Positions 40,376-47,646 of a stretch of DNA of 64,000 bases are shown here, one piece after another; position 1 is the stretch's first letter; each line of letters starts with the position of its first letter. Position numbers and translations under genes: made by a program. Below the pieces are notes generated by a model. That model saw only the letters and a list, made by a program, of their open reading frames with translations. It had not been told where the DNA came from and made no database searches. The stretch lies in assembly GCF_020886055.1 (NCBI RefSeq), contig NZ_AP025184.1:1860001-1924000 (forward strand), given 5' to 3'. The DNA comes from Flavobacterium ammoniigenes. GTDB taxonomy: Bacteria > Bacteroidota > Bacteroidia > Flavobacteriales > Flavobacteriaceae.

Positions 40376-40549
40376 CTAACGACAAACACCACAAGTACCG
40401 CCATTTTTGGCACAATGCTTACAGTATTTACAGTTTTTACACGCCTTACAAATAGCAGAACCAGTACACTTACCACCTGAAGAGTGATACATTGTAAATC
40501 CCATAGCTATAGCGCTAATTAATAATCCAAAAACAATTGATTTTTTCAT
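40376..40549 (-). CDS. Small secreted cysteine-rich protein
   Basis: A 57-residue protein not picked up by usual length cut-offs. Residues 1-17 (MKKSIVFGLLISAIAMG) form a signal peptide or anchor. The remaining 40 residues hold eight cysteines in CKACKNCKYCKHC and CGVCR patterns, spaced as pairs three apart, which suggest metal binding. The ATG is at 40549 and the stop is TAG at 40376-40378. Two ACGGT half-sites 22 bp apart lie 57-83 bp upstream of the start. I recognise no family; the coding call rests on the signal peptide, Cys spacing and intact frame. Confidence 0.68.
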   Translation of the reverse strand: MKKSIVFGLLISAIAMGFTMYHSSGGKCTGSAICKACKNCKYCKHCAKNGGTCGVCR

Positions 40550-40602
40550 ATATAAAAAAATTACAATTAGGTTTGCAATTTCTCACTAAATACACAACCG
40601 AT

Positions 40603-40637
40603 AGTACGGTTTTTTGAAGAAAAAAGTACGGTTTTTT
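40603..40637 (-). promoter_or_regulatory. Paired AGTACGGTTTTTT half-sites, 22 bp apart
   Basis: The element AGTACGGTTTTTT occurs twice (ACGGT cores at 40606-40610 and 40628-40632), both on the + strand and exactly 22 bp apart, close to two helical turns. This layout is typical of LytTR-regulator operators. It lies upstream of the Cys-rich gene. Confidence 0.5.
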
Positions 40638-40698
40638 TTTAAAGAAATTAACGTCAGTTCGAGTGATTTTTACCAAAAAATAACCCCAAATAACCCAC

Positions 40699-42708
40699 CT
40701 AAACCACAAACCGACATTCAATTCGAGTCCCCTTCCCCGGTGCACTCTCAATATGCAAATCTGCTTTTACCAATCGGGCACGTGTTTTCATATTCGAAAG
40801 ACCAATCCCTTTAGGAATTACGGCAGCGTCAAATCCCTTGCCATTATCAACGATAATCAAGAGCAAAGTAGCACTATCGGGTTGAGAAATAGTCACCGAG
40901 CATTCCATAGCATCCGCATATTTAACAACATTAGACAATCCTTCCTGGACAATTCGGTAAATCGTAATTTTAACTAAACCCGAAATAGACTCCCAGTTAA
41001 TTTCAGGAGTGCTTTCAAAATGCAAACTCGTTTTGGTTGTGGAACTAGCTTGTTGTACACATTGAGCTAAAAGTACAGCAAAATCAAAATGAGATGCCAC
41101 AGCATCAGTATGTAAATCGTGTGAGATAGCTCTAATATCATGTTCTATAACTTGAAGACTATTTATTTGATCTAGTCTTTTTTCTTCTGCCTCAATATTA
41201 GTGATTGAGTTAAGCATCCCTAATTGTAAACGAGTGCCATAAAGCCGATTCATCACATTATCGTGCAACTCTCTAGAAATTCGATTCTGCTCCTCCTTTT
41301 TAGCCTCATTAAGTGCAATTTGAGAAGATTGCATCAATTCGAAAAACTCCAACTCTGCCTTCTGCAACTTTTTTCTATAAGCAATCTCTTTACGTTGACT
41401 TACTACATAACGAATACCTAAAGCAACTATTAAAACCACTACCCCAAAAATCAAATACAAATTTCTGCTAATTAATTCTTTATTCGCATCCTCTAAAATA
41501 GCCGTTTCATATTCAATTCGAGCGTACTTATTCCTGTTTTTGCGTTGAACTTTAGTAAGGCTATCACTTACAGCAATATACCTTTTATCATAAGAGGATG
41601 TATTCGTTTTATCTATTTTAGAAAGAAGCTGCAAATTAACTTTGACATCATCAGTAGATTTCAATTTTTCAGCTAATTGAAGAGATTCCTTTAAATAGTG
41701 TGTCGATTGAATGGTGTCTTTAACATCAAAATAGTACTTACCTAAATTGTGTAGCTTATAAACAACACTAGATTCAACCCCGATTTTACTTGACAGAGAT
41801 AAAGCTTCTTTCATCATAGCCTCACCCTCTTTTAAATGCCCTAATTTGGTTTTAACATAGCCTAAATTGCCAATTACAGTGGCATAGTCTTTGGGCCATT
41901 TTACTTTTAAGTCCTCAGTTAAAACTGATTCTAATTCTTTTTCTGCTTTGGAATACTGAAACTGCTTTTCATTAACACTAGCAATATTTACAGACAAAGA
42001 AACTTTATAATTGTTCTTTATCTCAAAATCATTTTCATCTTTTTCTAGTCCATTTAATAATTCCTGAGCAAGTAAATAATATTTTAATGCATAATTATAT
42101 TCTTCCAATTTTTCAAAATCAGAAGCAATTAAATTATAACAAGTAAATAGTAGTTCATCATTATCAATATTCTTCAAAAACTGTAATGCTTTAAAAACTT
42201 GAATTTCACTTTCAAGATAATTTCCATCATAAAATAATAAATAGGCTTTATTAAATAACATCCTTCCAATTCTTTCTTTATTACCTAATAAACGATATAA
42301 TTTTTCAGCTTTTTGATAATAAAAATAAGTACTATCCTTTTGAGTAAGTTCATAACAATCTCCAATATAATACAAAGACTTAGCAATTGACATAGTGTCT
42401 TTAACCTCAGATGATAATTGAAATACTTTATTGCTAAGGTTAAGCGATTTTTGAAGTCGATTTAAATAATAATACTCTCCAGCTAAATGAAATAAAAGAC
42501 GACGGGTTAAAGAATCGTTCGAAAGCGACTTTGATATTAGTTCCAAAGAATCCAAATATTCTTCTTTTTGCTCAGAATTGAATTGGTTATATTTTTGAGA
42601 ATGAATAAATAAAAAATCAGATGTGTTATTTTTGGAACAAGAAATAGCAACAAATAAAATCAGAAATAATAAAAAAAGCACTAATTTCTTCAAAATATTT
42701 TTGTTCAA
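40699..42708 (-). CDS. TPR sensor histidine kinase (HisKA_3, NarX/DesK-type)
   Basis: A 669-residue membrane kinase. The N-terminal hydrophobic segment ends in SCSKN, so it may be a lipoprotein-type signal or a TM anchor. Residues about 40-375 are TPR repeats, followed by a TM (about 415-435), a coiled coil, a HisKA_3 dimerisation segment with the phospho-His in ISRELHDNVMNRL, and an HATPase_c domain with the N box, VDNGKGFD and GIGLSNM. Family members phosphorylate LuxR-type response regulators, and one is encoded nearby (44042-44725). Start TTG at 42708, no ATG nearby. The ligand sensed by the TPR domain is unknown. Confidence 0.88.
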   Translation of the reverse strand: MNKNILKKLVLFLLFLILFVAISCSKNNTSDFLFIHSQKYNQFNSEQKEEYLDSLELISKSLSNDSLTRRLLFHLAGEYYYLNRLQKSLNLSNKVFQLSSEVKDTMSIAKSLYYIGDCYELTQKDSTYFYYQKAEKLYRLLGNKERIGRMLFNKAYLLFYDGNYLESEIQVFKALQFLKNIDNDELLFTCYNLIASDFEKLEEYNYALKYYLLAQELLNGLEKDENDFEIKNNYKVSLSVNIASVNEKQFQYSKAEKELESVLTEDLKVKWPKDYATVIGNLGYVKTKLGHLKEGEAMMKEALSLSSKIGVESSVVYKLHNLGKYYFDVKDTIQSTHYLKESLQLAEKLKSTDDVKVNLQLLSKIDKTNTSSYDKRYIAVSDSLTKVQRKNRNKYARIEYETAILEDANKELISRNLYLIFGVVVLIVALGIRYVVSQRKEIAYRKKLQKAELEFFELMQSSQIALNEAKKEEQNRISRELHDNVMNRLYGTRLQLGMLNSITNIEAEEKRLDQINSLQVIEHDIRAISHDLHTDAVASHFDFAVLLAQCVQQASSTTKTSLHFESTPEINWESISGLVKITIYRIVQEGLSNVVKYADAMECSVTISQPDSATLLLIIVDNGKGFDAAVIPKGIGLSNMKTRARLVKADLHIESAPGKGTRIECRFVV

Positions 42709-42720
42709 AAATAATAAAAA

Positions 42721-42741
42721 AAGACCATGTAAACATGGTCT
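42721..42741 (-). terminator. Terminator of the 60-residue lipoprotein gene
   Basis: Stem AAGACCATGT pairs with ACATGGTCTT around a 1-2 base loop, preceded by an A run. It separates the small lipoprotein gene from the kinase gene. Confidence 0.8.
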
Positions 42742-42753
42742 TGAATATTGTAA

Positions 42754-42936
42754 TTAACCCTTTGTTTTAGGTATGATTAATTCTCCCGCAACCTCCGCAC
42801 TCACATTCGTCGGCTTGACCACCGTCTTTTCGGGACTAGCCGCTGGGTCTCCAGGTAAGGCATCTGCCGTACACGATTGTAAAACAATACTAAAAACAAA
42901 TAACACTACTAATTTTGATACAATTGGGGTTTTCAT
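42754..42936 (-). CDS. Small lipoprotein next to the kinase gene
   Basis: A 60-residue protein with a lipoprotein signal peptide ending in Cys at residue 22 (VLQSC) and a Pro/Ala-rich mature part of about 38 residues. No domain is recognised. Its own terminator separates it from the downstream kinase gene, although read-through is possible. Start ATG at 42936. A role in sensing or envelope stress beside the kinase is only inferred from position. Confidence 0.6.
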   Translation of the reverse strand: MKTPIVSKLVVLFVFSIVLQSCTADALPGDPAASPEKTVVKPTNVSAEVAGELIIPKTKG

Positions 42937-43214
42937 AATAAATCATTTAAGGTTTAGAAATAATATCCTAGCCGTGCTTTCTGGGCGCAGCGATTCAATT
43001 GATTATTCTGAAAAGAAGGGCGGTCTTTCTCAGAGCCGTTTTAGCATCCTTACCCTAGGCTAAAAACAACAACTAAAGCTTTAATTCCATTGATTGGATA
43101 AGCCAAATGTAGTATGGAGAAATAAGTAATGCTGAAAAATAAAGTCTTGATTAGCAAGTGGTAAAGTAGCTGTAGCAAGTAGACAGCTTTTCTGAGTAAG
43201 TTGCAAAACCTTAG

Positions 43215-43931
43215 CTAAGAAATTCGTATAATTATTGTAGTTATATTGTCTTTGTATGTTCTTGAAAAAGGTAAAGCAATCTCATTATTCAAAAGATAAC
43301 ACTGACTCTTACCTAAATTGATTCGACTTACATGGTCTACATTGATAACATAACCGTGGTGAATCCTAAAGAAATAAAACGGTAATAGTTTCTCGAAATG
43401 TTTTAAAGTTTTGAAAGCGGTAATCACCTTTCCGGATTGCAAATGGAAATCAGTAGTATTGTTGTCTGCTTTTAAATACACAATGTCTTGTGCTTTTATA
43501 AAGTGGTAATCTCCATTGGACTTAATCGAAATTTTATCCGCATACAAGGACGTATGTGTCTTTTGGTAACGTAGTAAGCACTTACGCAATTCATTCGCAT
43601 CAATAGGATGTAACAAATACCCAGACACCCCTCGTTGATAGGCGTCAAATGCTTGGTCTTTGGAATTACTTAGTACAATAATGGTAGGCAATACATCTAA
43701 AAATTCATGCAATTCACTTAACAAAGAAAGTTGGATAGCGTTTTCAGAGAGATTTGAAGCATCACTGATATTCATAAATACAACATCGGGCTTTAATTCC
43801 AATATTTTATTGATGCCTTCGGTTCGATTAGCACAGACTGCTACACACAAAAAAGCATCATGAACTTTTATCATTTCTAATGTAGGTTCAATGATTTGAG
43901 ACCCATCTATTAGCACATAAGAAAATTGCAT
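43215..43931 (-). CDS. LytTR response regulator with degenerate receiver
   Basis: A 238-residue regulator from the ATG at 43931 (an in-frame TTG four codons upstream is less likely). Residues 1-115 form a receiver fold, but the phospho-acceptor position is Asn-54 in VVFMNIS instead of Asp, the acidic pocket near the start has one Asp (LIDGS) instead of two, and the late conserved Lys is His-108 (LLHPI). It probably does not accept phosphate. Residues about 135-238 are a LytTR DNA-binding domain with the IVYLKAD and FRIHHGYVINV segments. Divergent from the LuxR-type regulator gene. Confidence 0.85.
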   Translation of the reverse strand: MQFSYVLIDGSQIIEPTLEMIKVHDAFLCVAVCANRTEGINKILELKPDVVFMNISDASNLSENAIQLSLLSELHEFLDVLPTIIVLSNSKDQAFDAYQRGVSGYLLHPIDANELRKCLLRYQKTHTSLYADKISIKSNGDYHFIKAQDIVYLKADNNTTDFHLQSGKVITAFKTLKHFEKLLPFYFFRIHHGYVINVDHVSRINLGKSQCYLLNNEIALPFSRTYKDNITTIIIRIS

Positions 43932-43968
43932 TTTTGTTTGCAATTTAAAACCTACACAAATTCAAATT

Positions 43969-43984
43969 TTACGGGAAACCGTAA
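43969..43984. promoter_or_regulatory. Inverted repeat TTACGG-GAAA-CCGTAA
   Basis: A perfect 6-bp inverted repeat with a 4-base spacer in the intergenic region between the divergent LytTR and LuxR-type regulator genes. The half-sites resemble the TACGG elements found elsewhere in the window, so this could be an autoregulatory operator, although the spacing differs from the 22-bp pairs. Confidence 0.45.
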
Positions 43985-44041
43985 TATTTTAGATAAATTT
44001 TGAGTAGGTTTGAATGTTATTAGTCATAAAATAATCACACG

Positions 44042-44725
44042 ATGAATATTCTTATTGTAGACGACCATCCTTTAATTGTAGATAGTTATGTAACACTATT
44101 ATCTGCAATCGATTCCAACGAGAATACTAATTTTCACTTAGCCTACAATTGTAAACAAGCGTACGAAAAAATAAATGTTTTAAAGGCTAGTGATACACTA
44201 TTAGATGTTGCTTTTATTGATGTAAACCTACCACCCTATGAGGAAATGAATTTGCGCTCTGGTGATGAAATAGGGAGTCTGGTTAAACAACGTTTTCCTG
44301 ATTGTAGCCTTGTAATAATTTCCATGCACTGTGATCCAGTTTGGGTAAATCGAATTGCAAAAACACTCAATCCATTAGGATTCATTTCAAAAAATGATAT
44401 TAATTATAAAAGCTTTCCCTCTATCATGGAAGCTATTACAAACAAAGAAACTTATTATACTGCTTCAATTCTAGAAGCGCAAAAAGAGTTTATAATTAAG
44501 AATATCCATTGGGATGAACATGATAGTAAAATAATTCAACTAATTGCCGACGGAGTTAAAACAAAAGACCTCACTAAATACATCCCACTATCTTTAAGTA
44601 CCATAGAAAAGAGAAAAGCCAATCTCAAAAAGCAACTCATTTTTAAAGGAGGCACTGATGCTGAACTAATAGAACGTGTTAATAATTTAGGATTGTTTAG
44701 CAGTCCAGTAAGTTTGAGCAATTAA
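44042..44725 (+). CDS. LuxR/NarL-type response regulator
   Basis: A 227-residue two-component regulator. The receiver has the VDDHP acidic pair and the phospho-acceptor Asp-60 in VAFIDVNLP, and a late SKND replaces the usual KP. The C-terminal domain (about 155-215) is a GerE-like helix-turn-helix with KTKDLTKYIPLSLSTIEKRKANLKKQL. It is a natural partner for the HisKA_3 kinase at 40699-42708. Start ATG at 44042. Confidence 0.87.
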   Translation: MNILIVDDHPLIVDSYVTLLSAIDSNENTNFHLAYNCKQAYEKINVLKASDTLLDVAFIDVNLPPYEEMNLRSGDEIGSLVKQRFPDCSLVIISMHCDPVWVNRIAKTLNPLGFISKNDINYKSFPSIMEAITNKETYYTASILEAQKEFIIKNIHWDEHDSKIIQLIADGVKTKDLTKYIPLSLSTIEKRKANLKKQLIFKGGTDAELIERVNNLGLFSSPVSLSN

Positions 44726-45022
44726 TTACTCCCCTACTTCTCCTTTAATCTCACCAAAGAGTAAACTGTTCAACTGAATACATCAAACCAAGTTAGGATT
44801 TGTGTAGTTTTCTATGCTATTTTTTAATTGAAAGCCTTTCTTCTAATTAAAGCAATATAAAATTTCGGCTAGTTAAACTTTTACTCAAAGCTGTTTTTTG
44901 CAAATTCAATACATGTCCATTTGAATTATGAATTGAAATTAGGATTCCAGATGATATAATTCTTTATTGTTAATTCAATAAAAATGAAAAGTCGTTTTAC
45001 TCTATCAGCCATAAAGAACTAA

Positions 45023-45050
45023 ACCGTAAAAATAATCATGAAAAACCGTA
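45023..45050. promoter_or_regulatory. Paired AACCGTAAAA half-sites, 22 bp apart
   Basis: ACCGTAAAA occurs with ACCGT cores at 45023 and 45045, exactly 22 bp apart. On the other strand this reads TTTTACGGT, the core also seen at 40606, 49248 and 52641. It faces away from the defence operon that starts 180 bp downstream, so its target is uncertain. Confidence 0.4.
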
Positions 45051-45092
45051 AAATTTATTATTGAGATAAAACGATTTTTGTAAGTAATGAAA

Positions 45093-45211
45093 AAATGTTG
45101 CGTCATTTTAATACTATTAATAGGACTTAATATTATAATAAATTGATATTCGCATGTTTTTAAATTATAATTTGACGCAATGCATGTATTGGTGTGTTAT
45201 GCAACATTTTA
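45093..45211. repeat. Nested inverted repeat at the left edge of the defence island
   Basis: Perfect 10-bp outer arms (AAAATGTTGC / GCAACATTTT) and 8-bp inner arms (TTGCGTCA / TGACGCAA), with GTTATGCAAC at the right edge. The nearly complementary GTTGCATGAC occurs just after the Cap15-like gene (near 47469). The length of about 119 bp and the GTTATGC end recall attC sites of integron cassettes, but this is an analogy only. Confidence 0.4.
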
Positions 45212-45230
45212 AAGAAGACACAACAAACTA

Positions 45231-45989
45231 ATGAAATATATAAAAGAGTCATTTTCAAAATTTAAAAAAGATGTCCTTTCAAAGGTCTTTTATGACATAA
45301 TGAAATATTTTTTCGGTACTGTCATTTTAGTGGCAATTTTGAAGTATACACCTATTGTAAATGAAAAACTTGAATTAGAAGTTTCACTAACTATATGGAC
45401 AATTATTATACTATCATTAATTCTCACTGGAGTAAGTATTACAATTTCATTCGTACTTTTCAACAATAAATTCAAATCAATTCAAGCTAAAAGCCGAATT
45501 GATGAGTTAACTGGACTTAAAAATCATAAGGCGTTGGAAATAGACTTGGAAAATTTAGAGAAAAGCCGAGATAGTAAAGAAGAACCAGTCTCTATCATTT
45601 TATTTGATATTGACGATTTTAAAAAATTCAATGATGACAATAGCTATGAGATAGCAGACAAAATTCTTACGAAACTTGGAGGTCTTTTAGCAAAGGATAG
45701 TCGTATAACGGATGAAACATATAGGTATTTTATGAGAGGTGATGAATTTTTAATCATAGCTAGACAAACCTCGTTATCAAATGCACAAATTGCAGCAGAA
45801 AGGAAAAGAAAACTAATTGCGGACTCCTCATTTGAAATTGACGGAAGTAATTTTAAAGTCACAGTTTCTTGTGGTGTAACTGAATTTAATAATGGCGAAC
45901 TAAAAACTAATGTCCTAGATAGAGCAAGTAAAGCTCTACAAAACGCCAAAAAGAAAACAAACAAAAATTGTACAGAAATAATAGTTTAA
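45231..45989 (+). CDS. Two-TM GGDEF-domain protein of the CBASS-like operon
   Basis: A 252-residue membrane protein. Two TM helices (about 23-42 and 53-77) precede a cytosolic GGDEF domain of about 165 residues. Nucleotide cyclase motifs are present: DELTGLKNHKAL, LFDIDDFKKFND with the metal-binding Asp, and RGDEF at residues 169-173 where the first Gly is Arg. The usual GHxxGD loop is degenerate (NSYEIAD), and no RxxD inhibitory site precedes the signature. It could make c-di-GMP or another cyclic dinucleotide. It is the first gene of a three-gene unit, 3 bp before the CD-NTase gene. It is not a Cas10/mCpol protein by sequence, but its role may be similar. Confidence 0.82.
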   Translation: MKYIKESFSKFKKDVLSKVFYDIMKYFFGTVILVAILKYTPIVNEKLELEVSLTIWTIIILSLILTGVSITISFVLFNNKFKSIQAKSRIDELTGLKNHKALEIDLENLEKSRDSKEEPVSIILFDIDDFKKFNDDNSYEIADKILTKLGGLLAKDSRITDETYRYFMRGDEFLIIARQTSLSNAQIAAERKRKLIADSSFEIDGSNFKVTVSCGVTEFNNGELKTNVLDRASKALQNAKKKTNKNCTEIIV

Positions 45990-45992
45990 CAT

Positions 45993-46883
45993 ATGGCAAA
46001 ATATTCTGAGGATACATTTACGAGTTGGACCAAGCCTCCGAGCAAAAGTGTACAAACAAGACTTGAAACATCTGAAAGGATGGTTCGTGAGGCTATTAGC
46101 GAGGACAAAAAACTTAGCAAAGAATCTACTGAAACCTTTGGGCAAGGGTCTTATGCAAACGACACAAACGTAAGGCTAAACAGCGATATTGATATTAATG
46201 TTAGATACACTGGTGGATTTTACTATGACTTACCAATAGAAAAAACTAAAGAAGATTTCGGACTCACCACTCCCTCAAGTTATTCCTATTCTGAGTTCAA
46301 GGACGATGTTGAAACTGCGCTTGTAAATAAGTTTGGTCGTGACCAAGTAAAACGCAATGACAAATGCATAACAATTAAAGGAACCGCACAAAGAGTTCAA
46401 ACGGACGTAGTTCCAACCTGGGATTATAGGCGTTATTCAGCAGACGGAAGTTATGTTTTGGGGTCAAAGTTTAAAGCAGATAGCGGAACTTGGATTGTGA
46501 ATTTTCCAAAACAACATATTGAGAATGGAATTAAGAAAAACACAAATACACAGAGAAGATTTAAAAGATTAACTCGACTTCATCGAAAGTTGCGCTACAA
46601 AATGAAAGATGATGGAGTTTCTTTTAATGGAAATATCACGTCTTTTCTTCTAGAGTGTTTGGTTTGGAATGTTCCTAATCGAATAATGAATGATTACGAT
46701 ACTTGGACAGACAGATTGAAGCAGTCAATAATTTATATTCACGAACAAACTAAAGAAGAAAGCACCTGCAAAGAATGGGGTGAAGTTTCGGAATTACTTT
46801 ATTTGTTTCATAGTGGTAGAAAATGGTCAAGAGCAGACGTAAACGAATATATGGTTCAACTTTGGAAATACTTAGAATTTTAG
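45993..46883 (+). CDS. CD-NTase, CBASS cyclic-oligonucleotide synthase
   Basis: A 296-residue cGAS/DncV-like nucleotidyltransferase, the signal-making enzyme of CBASS anti-phage defence. The family signature is intact: FGQGSYANDT (Gly-52, Ser-53), the DxD pair Asp-65 and Asp-67 in SDIDIN, and the third carboxylate Asp-138 in QTDVVPT. Helical C-terminal domain (about 180-296). I cannot place it in clade CdnB or CdnE by eye. The next gene is a Cap15-like effector 3 bp downstream, a known minimal pairing. The ATG is 3 bp after the GGDEF gene stop. Confidence 0.88.
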   Translation: MAKYSEDTFTSWTKPPSKSVQTRLETSERMVREAISEDKKLSKESTETFGQGSYANDTNVRLNSDIDINVRYTGGFYYDLPIEKTKEDFGLTTPSSYSYSEFKDDVETALVNKFGRDQVKRNDKCITIKGTAQRVQTDVVPTWDYRRYSADGSYVLGSKFKADSGTWIVNFPKQHIENGIKKNTNTQRRFKRLTRLHRKLRYKMKDDGVSFNGNITSFLLECLVWNVPNRIMNDYDTWTDRLKQSIIYIHEQTKEESTCKEWGEVSELLYLFHSGRKWSRADVNEYMVQLWKYLEF

Positions 46884-46886
46884 ACT

Positions 46887-47477
46887 ATGGTAAAACATAA
46901 CATCAGAATTTTTGCTTTTGCAATCTTAGGACTTGCGTTTATTGTTTATGCGACAATTTTCCTATTAACTCAAAATCTCGACAGCATTGACTTTCACAAA
47001 GCAATTACACACGTTTCGACAACAATTTCTATTAATATAATTCTATGGATGATTTTTATTGCTTGGGGATGGAAGTTAAAAATATTTTATCCTTGGCTTG
47101 TTCCATTTCCAAACCTTTCTGGTGATTGGGAAGGAACAATAAAATCGAATTGGAAAGAAAAAAAACTTGAACCTATTCCGATTGAAGTTTCAATTACCCA
47201 AAACTTTTTCAATGTTCAAGTGCGCATTAAAACAAAAGAAAGTCGTAGTTACAGTATTGGTGCTTCGTTTGACATTGACAATGAGCGAGGCTTCCAACAG
47301 CTATTTTACACTTATCTAAACACCCCGAAAGCAGGGGTTAGAGAAAGAAGTGAAATTCATTATGGCTCGACAATTTTAAACTTTGATGGATTTAAGGTCA
47401 CAAAAATGGATGGAGAATATTGGACAGATAGAGAAACGACTGGAGAAATCACATTGACCAAGAAAAACGTTGCATGA
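46887..47477 (+). CDS. cap15: Cap15-like 2TM-beta-barrel CBASS effector
   Basis: A 196-residue membrane effector. Two TM helices (about 7-27 and 44-63) precede a C-terminal domain with the segment PFPNLSGDWEGTI and beta-strand pattern through ITLTKKN, matching the cyclic-dinucleotide-binding beta-barrel of Cap15. Known Cap15 proteins oligomerise on ligand binding and break the inner membrane, killing the infected cell. The same fold serves as the OptE effector in Panoptes systems, where bound cyclic dinucleotide keeps it silent. It starts 3 bp after the CD-NTase stop. Confidence 0.82.
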   Translation: MVKHNIRIFAFAILGLAFIVYATIFLLTQNLDSIDFHKAITHVSTTISINIILWMIFIAWGWKLKIFYPWLVPFPNLSGDWEGTIKSNWKEKKLEPIPIEVSITQNFFNVQVRIKTKESRSYSIGASFDIDNERGFQQLFYTYLNTPKAGVRERSEIHYGSTILNFDGFKVTKMDGEYWTDRETTGEITLTKKNVA

Positions 47478-47625
47478 CAGGCGGTTGGCTCAATGGCAGT
47501 TGATCTGGTTAGTTGAACATTCTACCTCGCATCAACTTTTGAGGTGTATTAACAGTTTTGTGCTCCGAAATCCGCCACTGCCACAAGCTACAAAACTTGA
47601 GCGACAAGGCATCAGAACAAGAGCT
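47467..47625 (+). other. Structured intergenic segment after the Cap15-like gene
   Basis: About 160 bp between the Cap15-like gene and abiH. It begins with GTTGCATGAC, nearly the complement of the GTTATGCAAC at the left edge of the operon, and contains nested complementary segments (GGCTCAA with TTGAGC, TGGCAGT with ACTGCCA). The GC content is above that of the neighbouring genes. It could be a cassette recombination site or a structured RNA; neither is shown. Confidence 0.4.
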
Positions 47626-47646
47626 TAAATAAACCTATCGAATAGA

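Larger units (their letters stand above)
44726..45230. other. 505-bp gene-free stretch before the defence operon
   Basis: No convincing ORF. It contains two ACCGT half-sites 22 bp apart (45023 and 45045) and a nested inverted repeat: AAAATGTTGC (45093-45102) with GCAACATTTT (45202-45211), and inside it TTGCGTCA (near 45098) with TGACGCAA (near 45173). These flank an AT-rich segment just before the operon start at 45231. A promoter may lie here but I could not place it. Confidence 0.5.

Noticed and set aside
42773..43063. 96-codon + strand ORF upstream of the LytTR gene
   Set aside because: It is antisense to the 60-residue lipoprotein gene, whose signal peptide and terminator make it the better call.
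47475..47545. tRNA-like text (GGTTGGCTCAATGGCAG) after the Cap15-like gene
   Set aside because: No T-loop GTTCRANNC and no acceptor stem that closes; the segment folds instead as nested short stems.
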